The translations under genes were made by a program, and so were the position numbers. The notes beneath the pieces are model-generated. The model had not been told where the DNA came from. It saw only the letters and a list, made by a program, of their open reading frames with translations, and ran no database searches. Below are positions 8,430-17,142 of a stretch of DNA of 64,000 nucleotides, piece after piece. Positions within the stretch are counted from its first letter, which is position 1. The number at the start of each line of letters is the position of its first letter. The DNA comes from Gammaproteobacteria bacterium (GTDB lineage Bacteria > Pseudomonadota > Gammaproteobacteria > Coxiellales > Coxiellaceae). The stretch spans positions 1-64,000 of the forward strand of contig JAUIDD010000002.1 of NCBI GenBank assembly GCA_030429175.1, in the 5' to 3' direction.

Positions 8430-9776
8430 ATGAAATATATTAAATCGACATTAGCAGCAGCGGTTGTATCTATGATAGTTTCCATACCGATTTTGGCAAA
8501 GCAAGGTTCAGCAATCGTGTCTAATGATACAGGTTATAGAATTTATGCAGCTGGATTTATAAATACCCCATCAGGCAGTACTGTGGTCCCTGAAACAAAA
8601 TGTGTCGTTTCTAATACTTATAACCCTAGTAATAAGAGTCCTATACTGAAACAGTTTATTGACTCACTCTCTAATGGGCTTCAGACACCAAATGTTAATA
8701 TGACGCAATGTATTGATTCATATGAAATGAACAATGCTTTGTTTCCTCAACCTATAGGCTATATCAATCAGAATAACAATGGATATTCCCCTTATAGGAT
8801 TTTTTCGGAGTCCATGTTACCCGATTACAACCCAGACAAACACATCCCAGACAAACCTGTGACGTTTTATTATAATAATAATAAAATTGGCACTATGGCA
8901 GTAGCTAAAAATTGTGAATATAAGACGTTGAATGCACGTGTCTCATTTTACGTAAAAGATGAAAAACCATGGATTACTATTTCAAATAATGGCTGTAGTA
9001 CTGTTGCCAGCATTTCAAAAGATATGACTACATTAAATGCAGTGCCTCCACAGAATTCAGTGGTCAATAAAACTAGTGTAGATCTAACACTTTTCCCAGT
9101 AACATACACATCATATTCTGATAATAAATCCCTTATCAATCCCACTGAAGCATCGGTGGGGCAGAAAAAATATGTCAAGTTCAATATAGATAAAACAAAA
9201 ATAGGTGACTTACACGTTACTGGAACGGGCATACCACTTAAATCCGGAGCGTCAGCATATAAAATATATCCAACACATGCATTTTGGGCAGTAACACTTT
9301 CCAGTGCACCTGATAAAGTCGTAGCACTAATAACAACAACATATAACGGTAACTGGGAAGGTACTAAAAATCCGGTTGCAACCTTTATAACTGAAAATGG
9401 CATGCTTAAGTGTAATGTTACTGATGCAGATGCAGAAGGTATATTTGAATGTAATGTTGCTGATCCTGCACCAGCTATTAAGCCAAATCTGGCTTGTAAA
9501 GATTTTTCATCAGTTTTAAAAAATAATAAATACAAGTTTACATATTTAGATGAAAATGGTAATTCGACTAATCAACCAGATTGGGCATCATCAAAATATG
9601 ATGCGCCAGCCTGTGACTTATTTTCAGGCTCTGATAAAGTAAAAGTTTCAGGGTATGAGCAGGCTTTTATTTTCAAACAGACTTGTCAGAAGGGTGGTTA
9701 CCGTACATATAATGATCGTTGCACTTATAAAGTGCCTAGCAAAATAACAACTATAATTACTGTCAAATATAAATAA
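8430..9776 (+). CDS. Secreted orphan protein with paired cysteines
   Basis: Not recognised. The 448-residue product starts with a clear Sec signal peptide (positively charged MKYIK, hydrophobic core, cleavage near ILA-KQ). The mature part is rich in Asn, Ser and Thr and has about twelve cysteines, consistent with a disulfide-bonded extracytoplasmic protein. ATG 8430 is chosen over ATG 8394 because AGAGGA lies nine bases before it and the signal peptide then begins correctly. It is followed after 3 bases by the convergent PBP1a gene. No enzyme motif was found. Confidence 0.8.
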   Translation: MKYIKSTLAAAVVSMIVSIPILAKQGSAIVSNDTGYRIYAAGFINTPSGSTVVPETKCVVSNTYNPSNKSPILKQFIDSLSNGLQTPNVNMTQCIDSYEMNNALFPQPIGYINQNNNGYSPYRIFSESMLPDYNPDKHIPDKPVTFYYNNNKIGTMAVAKNCEYKTLNARVSFYVKDEKPWITISNNGCSTVASISKDMTTLNAVPPQNSVVNKTSVDLTLFPVTYTSYSDNKSLINPTEASVGQKKYVKFNIDKTKIGDLHVTGTGIPLKSGASAYKIYPTHAFWAVTLSSAPDKVVALITTTYNGNWEGTKNPVATFITENGMLKCNVTDADAEGIFECNVADPAPAIKPNLACKDFSSVLKNNKYKFTYLDENGNSTNQPDWASSKYDAPACDLFSGSDKVKVSGYEQAFIFKQTCQKGGYRTYNDRCTYKVPSKITTIITVKYK

Positions 9777-9779
9777 CAA

Positions 9780-12191
9780 CTAAAACAAAGGCCCGCTATC
9801 ACCATCAACAGCAGTTGTGGTGGTAGCGTTTTTGTTTGTGGGTTGGTGCTGTGCGGTGAGCGCAGGCTCTGAAATAGTAGCATAGTGTGTGGGTGCATAC
9901 TGGCTGCGGAATTGTTCGTAGATAGTATAAGGGTCTCCTGGCGGCGCGAGGAGGCCATTCTTTGCGTCTATACGTGCGGTAATAATACCAGGTGGTTGTG
10001 CCATGGTAGTCTCTGGTACACCTGCAAGTGCCTTTTTCATAAATGCCATCCAGATGGGTAAAGCCGCTTGTGAGCTGTATTCTTTAAGCGGTGTGAGATC
10101 ATCGAAGCCAACCCATACGGTTGTTAGTAGTTGGCTATTATAGCCGGTAAACCAGCCGTCAATTTGTTTGTTAGTCGTACCTGTTTTGCCAGCAATGTCA
10201 TGGCGATTTAATGCTTGTACGGCACGAGCAGTGCCTTCATTAATCACACTTTGTAATGCAGTATTCATCAAATAAGCATTGTCGGCATCGATGACTTGTG
10301 GTGCATAATTAGCGCCTTGTTGTGGCGTTAGGTTAAAGCAATTCATGCAAGCGGTTTTGATGTTAGCTTGATAGATAGTGTTGCCACGTTGATCATTAAT
10401 ATGATCGATAAAGTATGGTGTGACTTTATAGCCGCCGTTAGCAATGATGGCGTAGGCACTGGTCATCTGCATCGGTGTGACAGTACCACTACCGAGTGCT
10501 AATGATAATGTATGGGGTAGTTGGTCACTGTTAAAGCCAAAGCGTTTTATATAGTTGAGTGCGTAGTTAACCCCGATACTCTGTAAGATACGAATCGATA
10601 CGAGATTGCGTGATTTAGCGAGGCCGACTTTTAAGCGTGTTGGGCCATAGAATTTATAATTATCATTGTGGGGGCGCCATAATGAATTTTCGCCAGTGTC
10701 GTTCATTACAATCGGTGCATCATTGATGGTTGTGGCCAGTGTAAAACCTTTGTTAAGCGCCGCTGAATAGATAAAGGGTTTAAAACTTGAACCTGGTTGA
10801 CGTTGTGCTTGTGTCGCACGGTTAAATTTACTTAAATCATAATCGAAGCCGCCAGATAAAGCGAGTATTGCACCACTTTGTGGATTCATTGAAATGATCG
10901 CGCCTTGTACTTTAGGTAATTGGATGAGTGCCCAGCGACCATATGTATCTTGATGTGTCCAGATCATATCACCTGGATGTAAAATTTCTGAAGCTATTTC
11001 AGGGCGTTCGCCTACATAACCATTTTTTAAACGTGGCCGTGCCCAAGCAAGTCCGGTCCATGGAATCGTAATTAAATTGCCATCATCGATTAGTGCGCGT
11101 ACTTGTTTTTTTTGATTGTTTTCAACTTCCACCACAATCGCAGGTGTGAGCCCAACAGGATTTGGCATTTTTTTAAGTTGCTTTTGCCATTCGGGTAGCA
11201 GTGCTTGTGTAGGTATGCCAAAGTTTTTTTCAGGACCAGTAAAGCCATGACGCATGCTATAAGCAAATAAGCCATGCTGTAATGTCCTTTGTGCATGTTG
11301 TTGTAATGGTGCTGACAATGTTGTGTAAACTGAGAGTCCACTATCATAAGCTTGTTCACCAAAATCATTGACGACAACTTCACGTACCATTTCTGCAAAG
11401 TAAGGTGCATGCACTTGAATACGGCGGCCGTGGAAACGCGCTGTGAGTGGCGCATGAATCGCATCTAAGTAATCAGAACGTTTGATAAAGCCAACATGCT
11501 GCATGCGCCATAATACATGGTTGCGACGTTTTAAAGCTTGTTGTGGGCGATTTAGTGGGTTATTACGCGATGGTGCTTGTGGCAAGCCTGCAATCATTGC
11601 CATTTGTGCTAAGGTTAGTTGATCTAACGTTTCACCATAATATACTTGAGCTGCTGCTGCCACGCCATAAGCTTGTTTGCCGAAATAAACCTTATTTAAA
11701 TAGAGTTCTAATACCTTATCTTTACTAAATTCTTTATCAATTTTTAATGCTAATAAAATTTCTTTAATTTTACGCCCATAAGTTTTTTGGCTTGATAAAA
11801 AAAAGTTACGCGCAACTTGCATCGTAATCGTTGAGGCACCCTGCACCTTTCTACCGGATAGGATCACTGCAACTGCGGCACGTACTACGCCAACAAAGTC
11901 GACACCGGGATGCTCATAATAACGGGCATCTTCTGTTGCAAGTACGGCGCGAATTAAGTGAAGTGGTACCTCTTTTAATGAGACAGGCGTGCGACGCATT
12001 GTGCCGTATTGGGCAATCAGTTTATGATCTTGTGAATAGATACGCAGTGGCACCTGCATATGCATATCTTTTAAAGCGCTGACTTTGGGTAGTTGCATCT
12101 CGAGGTAGACATAAATCAACGCAACCGTCACGACAAGTGTGATACACAAGCTCAGAAATCCCCAGAGGATATAAGAAGCTGTTTTTGTCAC
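9780..12191 (-). CDS. mrcA: Penicillin-binding protein 1A
   Basis: Bifunctional murein synthase: glycosyltransferase (GT51) polymerises lipid II and the transpeptidase cross-links the strands. The 803-residue protein has one N-terminal transmembrane anchor (about residues 9-29), the GT51 signature QGASTITMQVARNFF followed by KIKEILLALKIDKEFSK, an OB-like insert, and the transpeptidase motifs SSFK (Ser near 468), a KSRN SxN-type motif, and KTGT near 671. The start is GTG at 12191 preceded by GGAAG; no later start keeps the anchor. In many gammaproteobacteria this gene is divergent from pilMNOPQ, as it nearly is here. Confidence 0.96.
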   Translation of the reverse strand: MTKTASYILWGFLSLCITLVVTVALIYVYLEMQLPKVSALKDMHMQVPLRIYSQDHKLIAQYGTMRRTPVSLKEVPLHLIRAVLATEDARYYEHPGVDFVGVVRAAVAVILSGRKVQGASTITMQVARNFFLSSQKTYGRKIKEILLALKIDKEFSKDKVLELYLNKVYFGKQAYGVAAAAQVYYGETLDQLTLAQMAMIAGLPQAPSRNNPLNRPQQALKRRNHVLWRMQHVGFIKRSDYLDAIHAPLTARFHGRRIQVHAPYFAEMVREVVVNDFGEQAYDSGLSVYTTLSAPLQQHAQRTLQHGLFAYSMRHGFTGPEKNFGIPTQALLPEWQKQLKKMPNPVGLTPAIVVEVENNQKKQVRALIDDGNLITIPWTGLAWARPRLKNGYVGERPEIASEILHPGDMIWTHQDTYGRWALIQLPKVQGAIISMNPQSGAILALSGGFDYDLSKFNRATQAQRQPGSSFKPFIYSAALNKGFTLATTINDAPIVMNDTGENSLWRPHNDNYKFYGPTRLKVGLAKSRNLVSIRILQSIGVNYALNYIKRFGFNSDQLPHTLSLALGSGTVTPMQMTSAYAIIANGGYKVTPYFIDHINDQRGNTIYQANIKTACMNCFNLTPQQGANYAPQVIDADNAYLMNTALQSVINEGTARAVQALNRHDIAGKTGTTNKQIDGWFTGYNSQLLTTVWVGFDDLTPLKEYSSQAALPIWMAFMKKALAGVPETTMAQPPGIITARIDAKNGLLAPPGDPYTIYEQFRSQYAPTHYATISEPALTAQHQPTNKNATTTTAVDGDSGPLF

Positions 12192-12221
12192 GATACTACT
12201 TCCAATGTAATTACATGGCTA

Positions 12222-13037
12222 TCAGTAGGCACGTAAATAGCCGCGCAAGCTCTCTTCTTCAAAGAATCTTAAGAAGATTTGCCCGGCACGTGAATGTCCA
12301 TATTTTCCGTCTGCGCGCACTTGCTTGGCAAGTTCTGCAGCATTACCTCGTGTCGCCATAATTAAACGATACAGATTTTTAAGGTCTTGTAGATCAACGT
12401 TGCTAAAGCCGGCACGACGTATGCCGACGATGTTGAGGCCTTTGACCAAGTTACGTTCGATGGTGTAAACAAACGGCGGTATGTCATAGCCAATCGCTGC
12501 ATTACCTGATGTCATGCTGTATTCACCGATGCGAATAAACTGATGGAATACTGCGCCACCACTTAAGATGCTATTTGATTTCACAATGATGTGGCCGGCA
12601 AGCAAGGCGCCATTAGCTAAGATAACATTGTCACCTAAAATGCAATCATGGGCGATATGAGCGTTACCCATCAACAAGCAGTTTGCGCCAACTTGGGTGT
12701 ATTCACCTTCATGGCTGGCACGGTGTATGGTTACACCTTCACGAATTTGAGTGTTTGAACCAACGATAACACCGCTTTCAACGCTTGGGTCAAATTTACG
12801 ATCTTGGTTATCACCGCCAACAACCGCGAAACTGTCGACAAAGACGTTTTGTTTTAATTTTGTAAAGCGTCTTACGATGGCATGCTGATTTAGCACGCAG
12901 CCATCGCTGATTTCAACGTGATCTTCAACGATAGCAAAATGGCCAATTTTGACACCTTTGCCTATTTTTGCTGTTTTTGCGATCACTGCCGTTGGTGAGA
13001 TAATTGATTTGTCAGTGGCTGTTGCTACACTGTCCAT
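12222..13037 (-). CDS. lpxA: LpxA-family UDP-GlcNAc O-acyltransferase
   Basis: Left-handed beta-helix acyltransferase of the LpxA type, which transfers a hydroxyacyl chain from ACP to UDP-GlcNAc in the first step of lipid A synthesis. Hexapeptide repeats cover about residues 15-190, the catalytic histidine lies in AHIAHDCILGDNV, and the C-terminal helical domain follows. Length (271) is close to E. coli LpxA (262). It is not next to lpxD, fabZ or lpxB, so it may be a second copy with another chain length or substrate; calling it the only LpxA would need the whole genome. AGGAT precedes the ATG. Confidence 0.85.
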   Translation of the reverse strand: MDSVATATDKSIISPTAVIAKTAKIGKGVKIGHFAIVEDHVEISDGCVLNQHAIVRRFTKLKQNVFVDSFAVVGGDNQDRKFDPSVESGVIVGSNTQIREGVTIHRASHEGEYTQVGANCLLMGNAHIAHDCILGDNVILANGALLAGHIIVKSNSILSGGAVFHQFIRIGEYSMTSGNAAIGYDIPPFVYTIERNLVKGLNIVGIRRAGFSNVDLQDLKNLYRLIMATRGNAAELAKQVRADGKYGHSRAGQIFLRFFEEESLRGYLRAY

Positions 13038-13234
13038 GAAAACATCCTAATATATAGATAAAACTTTAGCATGGTAACGTTTTTAGACAATCGGTGTCAA
13101 CTACATCATCACAGTGTCAGGTACAGCAATTCCCGAAATCAAGGCCTTTTTTCAAGCAGTTAACATTTGCAAATTACCGGGTCGAACACGGCATTTTTCA
13201 AAAACAAGCCACTGTATAAGCCTTGCTGTGATAC

Positions 13235-13262
13235 TTGAAAAAATACATTTAAGCCCTAAAAT
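13235..13262 (+). promoter_or_regulatory. Putative sigma-70 promoter in the 13038-13405 gap
   Basis: TTGAAA at 13235-13240 and TAAAAT at 13257-13262 are 16 bases apart, each one mismatch from consensus. This would give the small gene at 13406 a leader of roughly 135 bases. Within that leader a short dyad TTTGTT-TTATT-AACAAA occurs near 13289-13305. I see nothing else convincing in this 368-base gap; short open frames in it lack ribosome-binding sites. Confidence 0.45.
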
Positions 13263-13405
13263 ATTTGGTGGAAAATGTACACTTTTGTGTCGTTTGTTTT
13301 ATTAACAAAATAAGATGAGGTTAATGGCGGGGTTTTTCCGTCGGTAGTCAAAACACAAGGCCTCAAAGTTGGTTATTTTATTTTTTTCATTAGGGAGGTT
13401 TTTTT

Positions 13406-13645
13406 ATGAAAACTGTAGAACAATCAATTTGTCGTCATAGTCAGCCACGCGTGTCAAGATATGTGGCATCTATCATTCATGATGGGCGTATATTAAAACG
13501 TATTGAAGTTGATGATCAAAACCATGCGTTTTCCAAAGCGATTATTGCGCTTGAAGACGAGTATCCTAATAGTCTTTGCGAAATTAAAGATTTATGCCGT
13601 AATCGAGTGTTAGCTAAAATTAAGCCGCGTAGTAGCTATGACTGA
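13406..13645 (+). CDS. Small orphan protein, paralogue of 56087 gene
   Basis: A 79-residue soluble protein behind an AGGGAGG ribosome-binding site. Function unknown. Its central part, from RVSRYVASI to SLCEIKD, aligns with the 72-residue product encoded at 56087-56305: ILKRIE against VLKKLE and SKAIIALEDEY against AKSIVVLEEY. The predicted pattern is strand-helix-strand. The other copy is co-transcribed with a bacterioferritin-like gene, which hints at a stress or metal-related role, but this is inference. Confidence 0.8.
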   Translation: MKTVEQSICRHSQPRVSRYVASIIHDGRILKRIEVDDQNHAFSKAIIALEDEYPNSLCEIKDLCRNRVLAKIKPRSSYD

Positions 13646-13800
13646 TTCTACGATGACAGCGTCAGATAATTGTGATAATTCGAATTTTCGTCCAATAAAC
13701 ACATAGTTACGCTCGCATAAAAATTTGGATGAATAATGACATATTGCAAATATTTCTTAAAAACACGGTATTGAGACATTAGAATTTATTCAGCACACTA

Positions 13801-14472
13801 ATGCCTATGGAAAGTATTGGCATTACATATGACGGACAAGAGACAAAGATTAAAAAGGCACAGGGCTCACGAATTGTGACATTGGGTCTTGGGATGGCGC
13901 AGTTAACGACGGCATTACTATGGTGTGATACGCAATTAGATGATCGAGAGCGGATTTTGTTTATTCGTAATCGTTTAAGATTGACACCTAAAACTTATGT
14001 CGACTATGAAGTAGTGCACCAGCAACGTTTACGTTGTTGCTTGCGTGTATATGCACAAAAGCGCGATGTTCAGGAAAAGATAATAAAGCAATTGGGTTTG
14101 TCATATCGTCATATTCATTATATCGAGACAATTTGGCATGGACTTGGGCGTGCGCTACTGCATATTTATAAATTAAAGGATGCTGCTTTTTGTTGTTTGA
14201 GTATGTATCGTAAGCGCTTAGTATTAAGCGTGCATCGTGATCAATGTTTATTATATCAACGTAATGATGTGCTGCGAAATCAACAGCCTATTTATGCTAT
14301 GCGGCGCATGCTTGCGTGTTATTTTGCAACACAAGAAGCGTTAAAGATACAACATTGTTTTTGTGTTGGTGTTAATGCAGATGGTTCATTGCCAATTGAT
14401 GCACCTATGATTGTTGAAACGCGTCCAGATTTAATTTCTTATGGATTGGCGTTGCGAGGCATCGATGTTTAA
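13801..14472 (+). CDS. pilM: PilM-like type IV pilus assembly protein, reduced
   Basis: Cytoplasmic actin-like protein that binds the N-terminal tail of PilN in the type IV pilus alignment complex. This 223-residue copy is much shorter than usual (about 350) and weakly conserved, but ends with the typical ISYGLALRGIDV, and it is directly followed by pilN-, pilO- and pilQ-like genes. No P-loop-like phosphate motifs are obvious, so ATP binding is doubtful. First gene of the operon; no good ribosome-binding site precedes ATG 13801. Confidence 0.72.
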   Translation: MPMESIGITYDGQETKIKKAQGSRIVTLGLGMAQLTTALLWCDTQLDDRERILFIRNRLRLTPKTYVDYEVVHQQRLRCCLRVYAQKRDVQEKIIKQLGLSYRHIHYIETIWHGLGRALLHIYKLKDAAFCCLSMYRKRLVLSVHRDQCLLYQRNDVLRNQQPIYAMRRMLACYFATQEALKIQHCFCVGVNADGSLPIDAPMIVETRPDLISYGLALRGIDV

Positions 14473-14890
14473 CTTATTTCCTTGGCGTGAACGTCGGCGT
14501 CTACTTCGTATTGTTAGTGTTAGCATAAGCATTTTTATGTGTTATAGCTTTACTATCGGCTTTATGTGCTATCAAAGCTTCGGTTTATATCATCAACAAC
14601 TACAAATACAACCGCCAAAGATAGTAAAGCAGCAATCATCGGTAAAAGTACTACAATTAGAGGCCGCTTATAAAATCGTGCAATCTCGTTTTAGTTTTAT
14701 GCGACATTTACTGCATCGATTAACTCAGCTACCGGAATCCTCGGTTTTGCAGCGACTGGCATGTCATCAGCATGAATGTGAATTACGTTTACAAACAAAA
14801 ACCACGCATATTTTTAACAAACGATTAACAGATATTAAACAAGGAGCGTGTCCGACATGTTTTCAAGCAACATTACATTTCCATTTGTAA
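14465..14890 (+). CDS. pilN: PilN-like inner-membrane protein
   Basis: Bitopic inner-membrane component that links cytoplasmic PilM to periplasmic PilO. The N-terminus MFNLFPWRERRR is the PilN signature that docks into PilM, followed by one transmembrane helix (about residues 15-38) and a short periplasmic domain. At 141 residues it is shorter than the usual 180-200. Start ATG 14465 overlaps the pilM stop by 8 bases. Two cysteine-containing stretches (CHQHEC, GACPTC) near the C-terminus are unusual. Confidence 0.75.
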   Translation: MFNLFPWRERRRLLRIVSVSISIFMCYSFTIGFMCYQSFGLYHQQLQIQPPKIVKQQSSVKVLQLEAAYKIVQSRFSFMRHLLHRLTQLPESSVLQRLACHQHECELRLQTKTTHIFNKRLTDIKQGACPTCFQATLHFHL

Positions 14891-15300
14891 AAGTGATGCT
14901 ATCTGCAGTAATCATATGGATTGGTCTTGTTGTGGGTTATTATGTCACTATTTACCGTGTTTATAGTCAAAAATCATTACAAGCAATACAGCCTATCGCC
15001 GTCATCACAAAGCCTGTGCCGCAATATGCGCAAGCTTGGCAACGTGCACTTGCTGCAAATCCTGTTCAAATAAAACAACAATTACTCACTTTATTATCAG
15101 CGATGCAGCTAGTGAGATTTCATTTTGGTTCGATTGAGCAGCAGCATTTATTAGTGACGATTGTAATAGATGAATCGTTTAGCCATGCACTCGATTTTTT
15201 AATTCGATTAATGCAATTGCCGTTCATTTTTGAATTAGAAAAACTTGATTGGACAGGCCAGCAGATGATATTACAACTTAATTTTTTAATGGAGTCATGA
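14857..15300 (+). CDS. pilO: PilO-like inner-membrane protein
   Basis: Bitopic protein that pairs with PilN in the alignment complex. One transmembrane helix lies at about residues 11-31, followed by a ferredoxin-like periplasmic domain (SFSHALDFLIRLMQLPFIF resembles the PilO dimer helix). ATG 14857 is ten bases after AAGGAG; GTG 14848 is too close to that box. 147 residues against about 200 in pseudomonads. The frame overlaps pilN by 34 bases. No PilP gene follows. Confidence 0.7.
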   Translation: MFSSNITFPFVKVMLSAVIIWIGLVVGYYVTIYRVYSQKSLQAIQPIAVITKPVPQYAQAWQRALAANPVQIKQQLLTLLSAMQLVRFHFGSIEQQHLLVTIVIDESFSHALDFLIRLMQLPFIFELEKLDWTGQQMILQLNFLMES

Positions 15301-16061
15301 TGTATCGTGTATTTATAATATTGAGTTTATGGGTGTTGGTAGTGCACGCGGCGCCGATCCCATGGCCAGCTGCGTTACATAATCCTTTTGTTACCAAGAT
15401 GCCAGTTGAGTTGCAACGGCAATTATTATTAAAAGCACGTATTGTAAGCGTTGATACGACTTATGTGCATCAATTGGGTGTATTGTTTCGTTCGTCAGAT
15501 TTAAAAAATTTGGCATCGGAAGCATTAGGAACGATAAGTTTACCGATTGCAAAACTGGGCAGTGGGCGTTTGTTAGATATACAGTTAAATGCACTTGAAA
15601 AAAATGGCCATGCTAAAATTATTTCTTCGCCAGAACTGGTTACGCTCGATAATAAAACAGCTTCGATTGAAGCGGGTGATGAAGTACCGTATCAGCAGGA
15701 GACGGCAAATGGTGGTACGAGTGTTGCTTTTAAAAATGCATTATTAAGGCTTAAGGTAACACCACATATTTTATCAGCTAAGCAGATTAGCTTAGATTTA
15801 GCGGTCAATCAGGATAAGGTGAGCGCACTGACGGTACAAGGTGTGCCAGCAATTCATACGCAGCGATTAGCAACACAAGTACAGTTAAGGGATCGGCAAA
15901 CGTTTGTGCTCGGTGGTATTTATGAAACGACACAGTCCAAGCAGCATCAGGGCATTCCGGTGTTAAAAGATATTCCTTTACTAGGATATGCGTTTCGTCA
16001 TCATAAGAATCAAACAGAACATCGTGAGCTGTTGATTTTTATCACAGTGATGATATTGTAG
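15297..16061 (+). CDS. pilQ: PilQ-type secretin, minimal form
   Basis: Outer-membrane secretin pore of the type IV pilus or competence system. A signal peptide (cleavage near VHA-AP) is followed almost directly by the secretin homology domain, with the family patterns KIISSPELVTLDNKTASIEAG, VPYQQ, and the C-terminal LGGIYETTQS...GIPVLKDIPLLGYAFR. At 254 residues it lacks the AMIN domains and most N-domains of standard PilQ (about 700 residues), like a stripped HofQ. It overlaps the pilO stop (ATGATGA). How it anchors to PilO without PilP and N-domains is unclear. Confidence 0.88.
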   Translation: MMYRVFIILSLWVLVVHAAPIPWPAALHNPFVTKMPVELQRQLLLKARIVSVDTTYVHQLGVLFRSSDLKNLASEALGTISLPIAKLGSGRLLDIQLNALEKNGHAKIISSPELVTLDNKTASIEAGDEVPYQQETANGGTSVAFKNALLRLKVTPHILSAKQISLDLAVNQDKVSALTVQGVPAIHTQRLATQVQLRDRQTFVLGGIYETTQSKQHQGIPVLKDIPLLGYAFRHHKNQTEHRELLIFITVMIL

Positions 16062-16068
16062 ATACGTC

Positions 16069-16593
16069 ATGAGTAAATCAGATAATATTTTTTTAATTGG
16101 CCCAATGGGGGCTGGCAAAACCAGCGTTGCGAAACAGTTGGGGCGTTTCACGAAATTCGCCTACTATGACAGTGACAAACAAATTGAAGAGCGCACGGGT
16201 GTGAGCATTAGCTGGATTTTTGAGGTTGAGACGGAGGCGGGTTTTCGCAAACGTGAAGCGGCGATGATTGATGAGCTGACCCAAATGCACAATATTATTC
16301 TATCGACTGGCGGTGGTAGTATCGTCACACCAGAAAATTGTCAGCATCTAAGAGAGCGTGGCTTTGTTGCTTATTTGACAGTTGATCTTGAGCAGCAACT
16401 GCAGCGCACTGCACGTCATCGTGGTCATCGACCTTTAATTGATTACCCAGATGCGCGTGAGCGTCTTATCCAGCTTAATAGAGAGCGTACGCCTTTATAC
16501 GAAAAAATTGCTGATAAAGAATATACCACCGATGACCAAAGCCCACACAGTGTTGCGTATAAAATTTTTGAGGATTTTAAGGCGTATGCTTAA
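16069..16593 (+). CDS. aroK: Shikimate kinase
   Basis: Phosphorylates shikimate at the 3-hydroxyl with ATP in the aromatic amino acid pathway. The Walker A motif GPMGAGKTS is at about residues 11-19, the shikimate-binding DSD follows (YYDSDKQIEER), then GGGS in the substrate pocket and the lid arginines (RHRGHRPL). Length 174 is standard. It starts 7 bases after the pilQ-like gene, as in other gammaproteobacteria, but is separated from aroB by a 549-base repeat region. Confidence 0.96.
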   Translation: MSKSDNIFLIGPMGAGKTSVAKQLGRFTKFAYYDSDKQIEERTGVSISWIFEVETEAGFRKREAAMIDELTQMHNIILSTGGGSIVTPENCQHLRERGFVAYLTVDLEQQLQRTARHRGHRPLIDYPDARERLIQLNRERTPLYEKIADKEYTTDDQSPHSVAYKIFEDFKAYA

Positions 16594-16690
16594 GTTTCGC
16601 GAGCACTGGAGTGTATATGAACATACATGAAGAGCGAAGAGATGCTTAATCATTGAAAAGAGTCCATAGATGAGAAGGGCTTAGCGAAAC
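16590..16690 (+). repeat. 101-bp direct repeat, copy 1
   Basis: A 101-base unit beginning TTAAGTTTCGCGAGCACTGG and ending CTTAGCGAAAC is repeated without a mismatch at 16814-16914. Its ends carry a short inverted repeat (GTTTCGC and GCGAAAC), and inside lies a small hairpin TGTAT-ATGAAC-ATACA. The unit begins at the aroK stop codon. The 549-base aroK-aroB gap has no credible gene; besides the repeats it holds a 15-base inverted pair (CTTAATCATTGAAAA in copy 1 and its complement at 16804-16818). Confidence 0.9.
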
Positions 16691-16813
16691 GACAGTAGAT
16701 TTATTTTTATGTTGCTTATTTATATATGAATGCAAAGAAGTTTTCACAGTTTTTAGTAGCTGGCAGAAGTATACGCATACCCTGCTTTTCAGCTATGAGG
16801 CTATTTTCAATGA

Positions 16814-16914
16814 TTAAGTTTCGCGAGCACTGGAGTGTATATGAACATACATGAAGAGCGAAGAGATGCTTAATCATTGAAAAGAGTCCATAGATGAGAA
16901 GGGCTTAGCGAAAC
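16814..16914 (+). repeat. 101-bp direct repeat, copy 2
   Basis: Identical in all 101 bases to 16590-16690, 224 bases downstream in the same orientation. It is followed by AT-rich sequence with no open frame of interest before aroB. Perfect identity implies a recent duplication or active homogenisation. Confidence 0.9.
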
Positions 16915-17142
16915 TAAATAACTTGGTGATAGCGAAAGCCTAGTACTGTCCATGGGGTTGTCTTTGTGAAAAAGGACCCGTCCTTTGGTTAATATGCGTA
17001 TCCGTACGTATATACTAGAGCTTAGGCTATCGTTGCTTATTTTAGGTGGACATTTAAGGCGGCGCAATAGGACATTTGCCATTGTAAATGCAAAAAAGCA
17101 ACTTATCGGTTATAATATGTTAAAAAATTGGATAATTCTTTT

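Noticed and set aside
13114-13305. 63-codon frame before the small gene at 13406
   Set aside because: No ribosome-binding site, and the candidate promoter at 13235-13262 lies inside it.
16870-17082. Minus-strand frame with repeated Ser-Leu-Ser-Pro residues in the aroK-aroB gap
   Set aside because: It lies inside and next to the 101-bp repeat, has no ribosome-binding site and its composition follows the DNA repeats.
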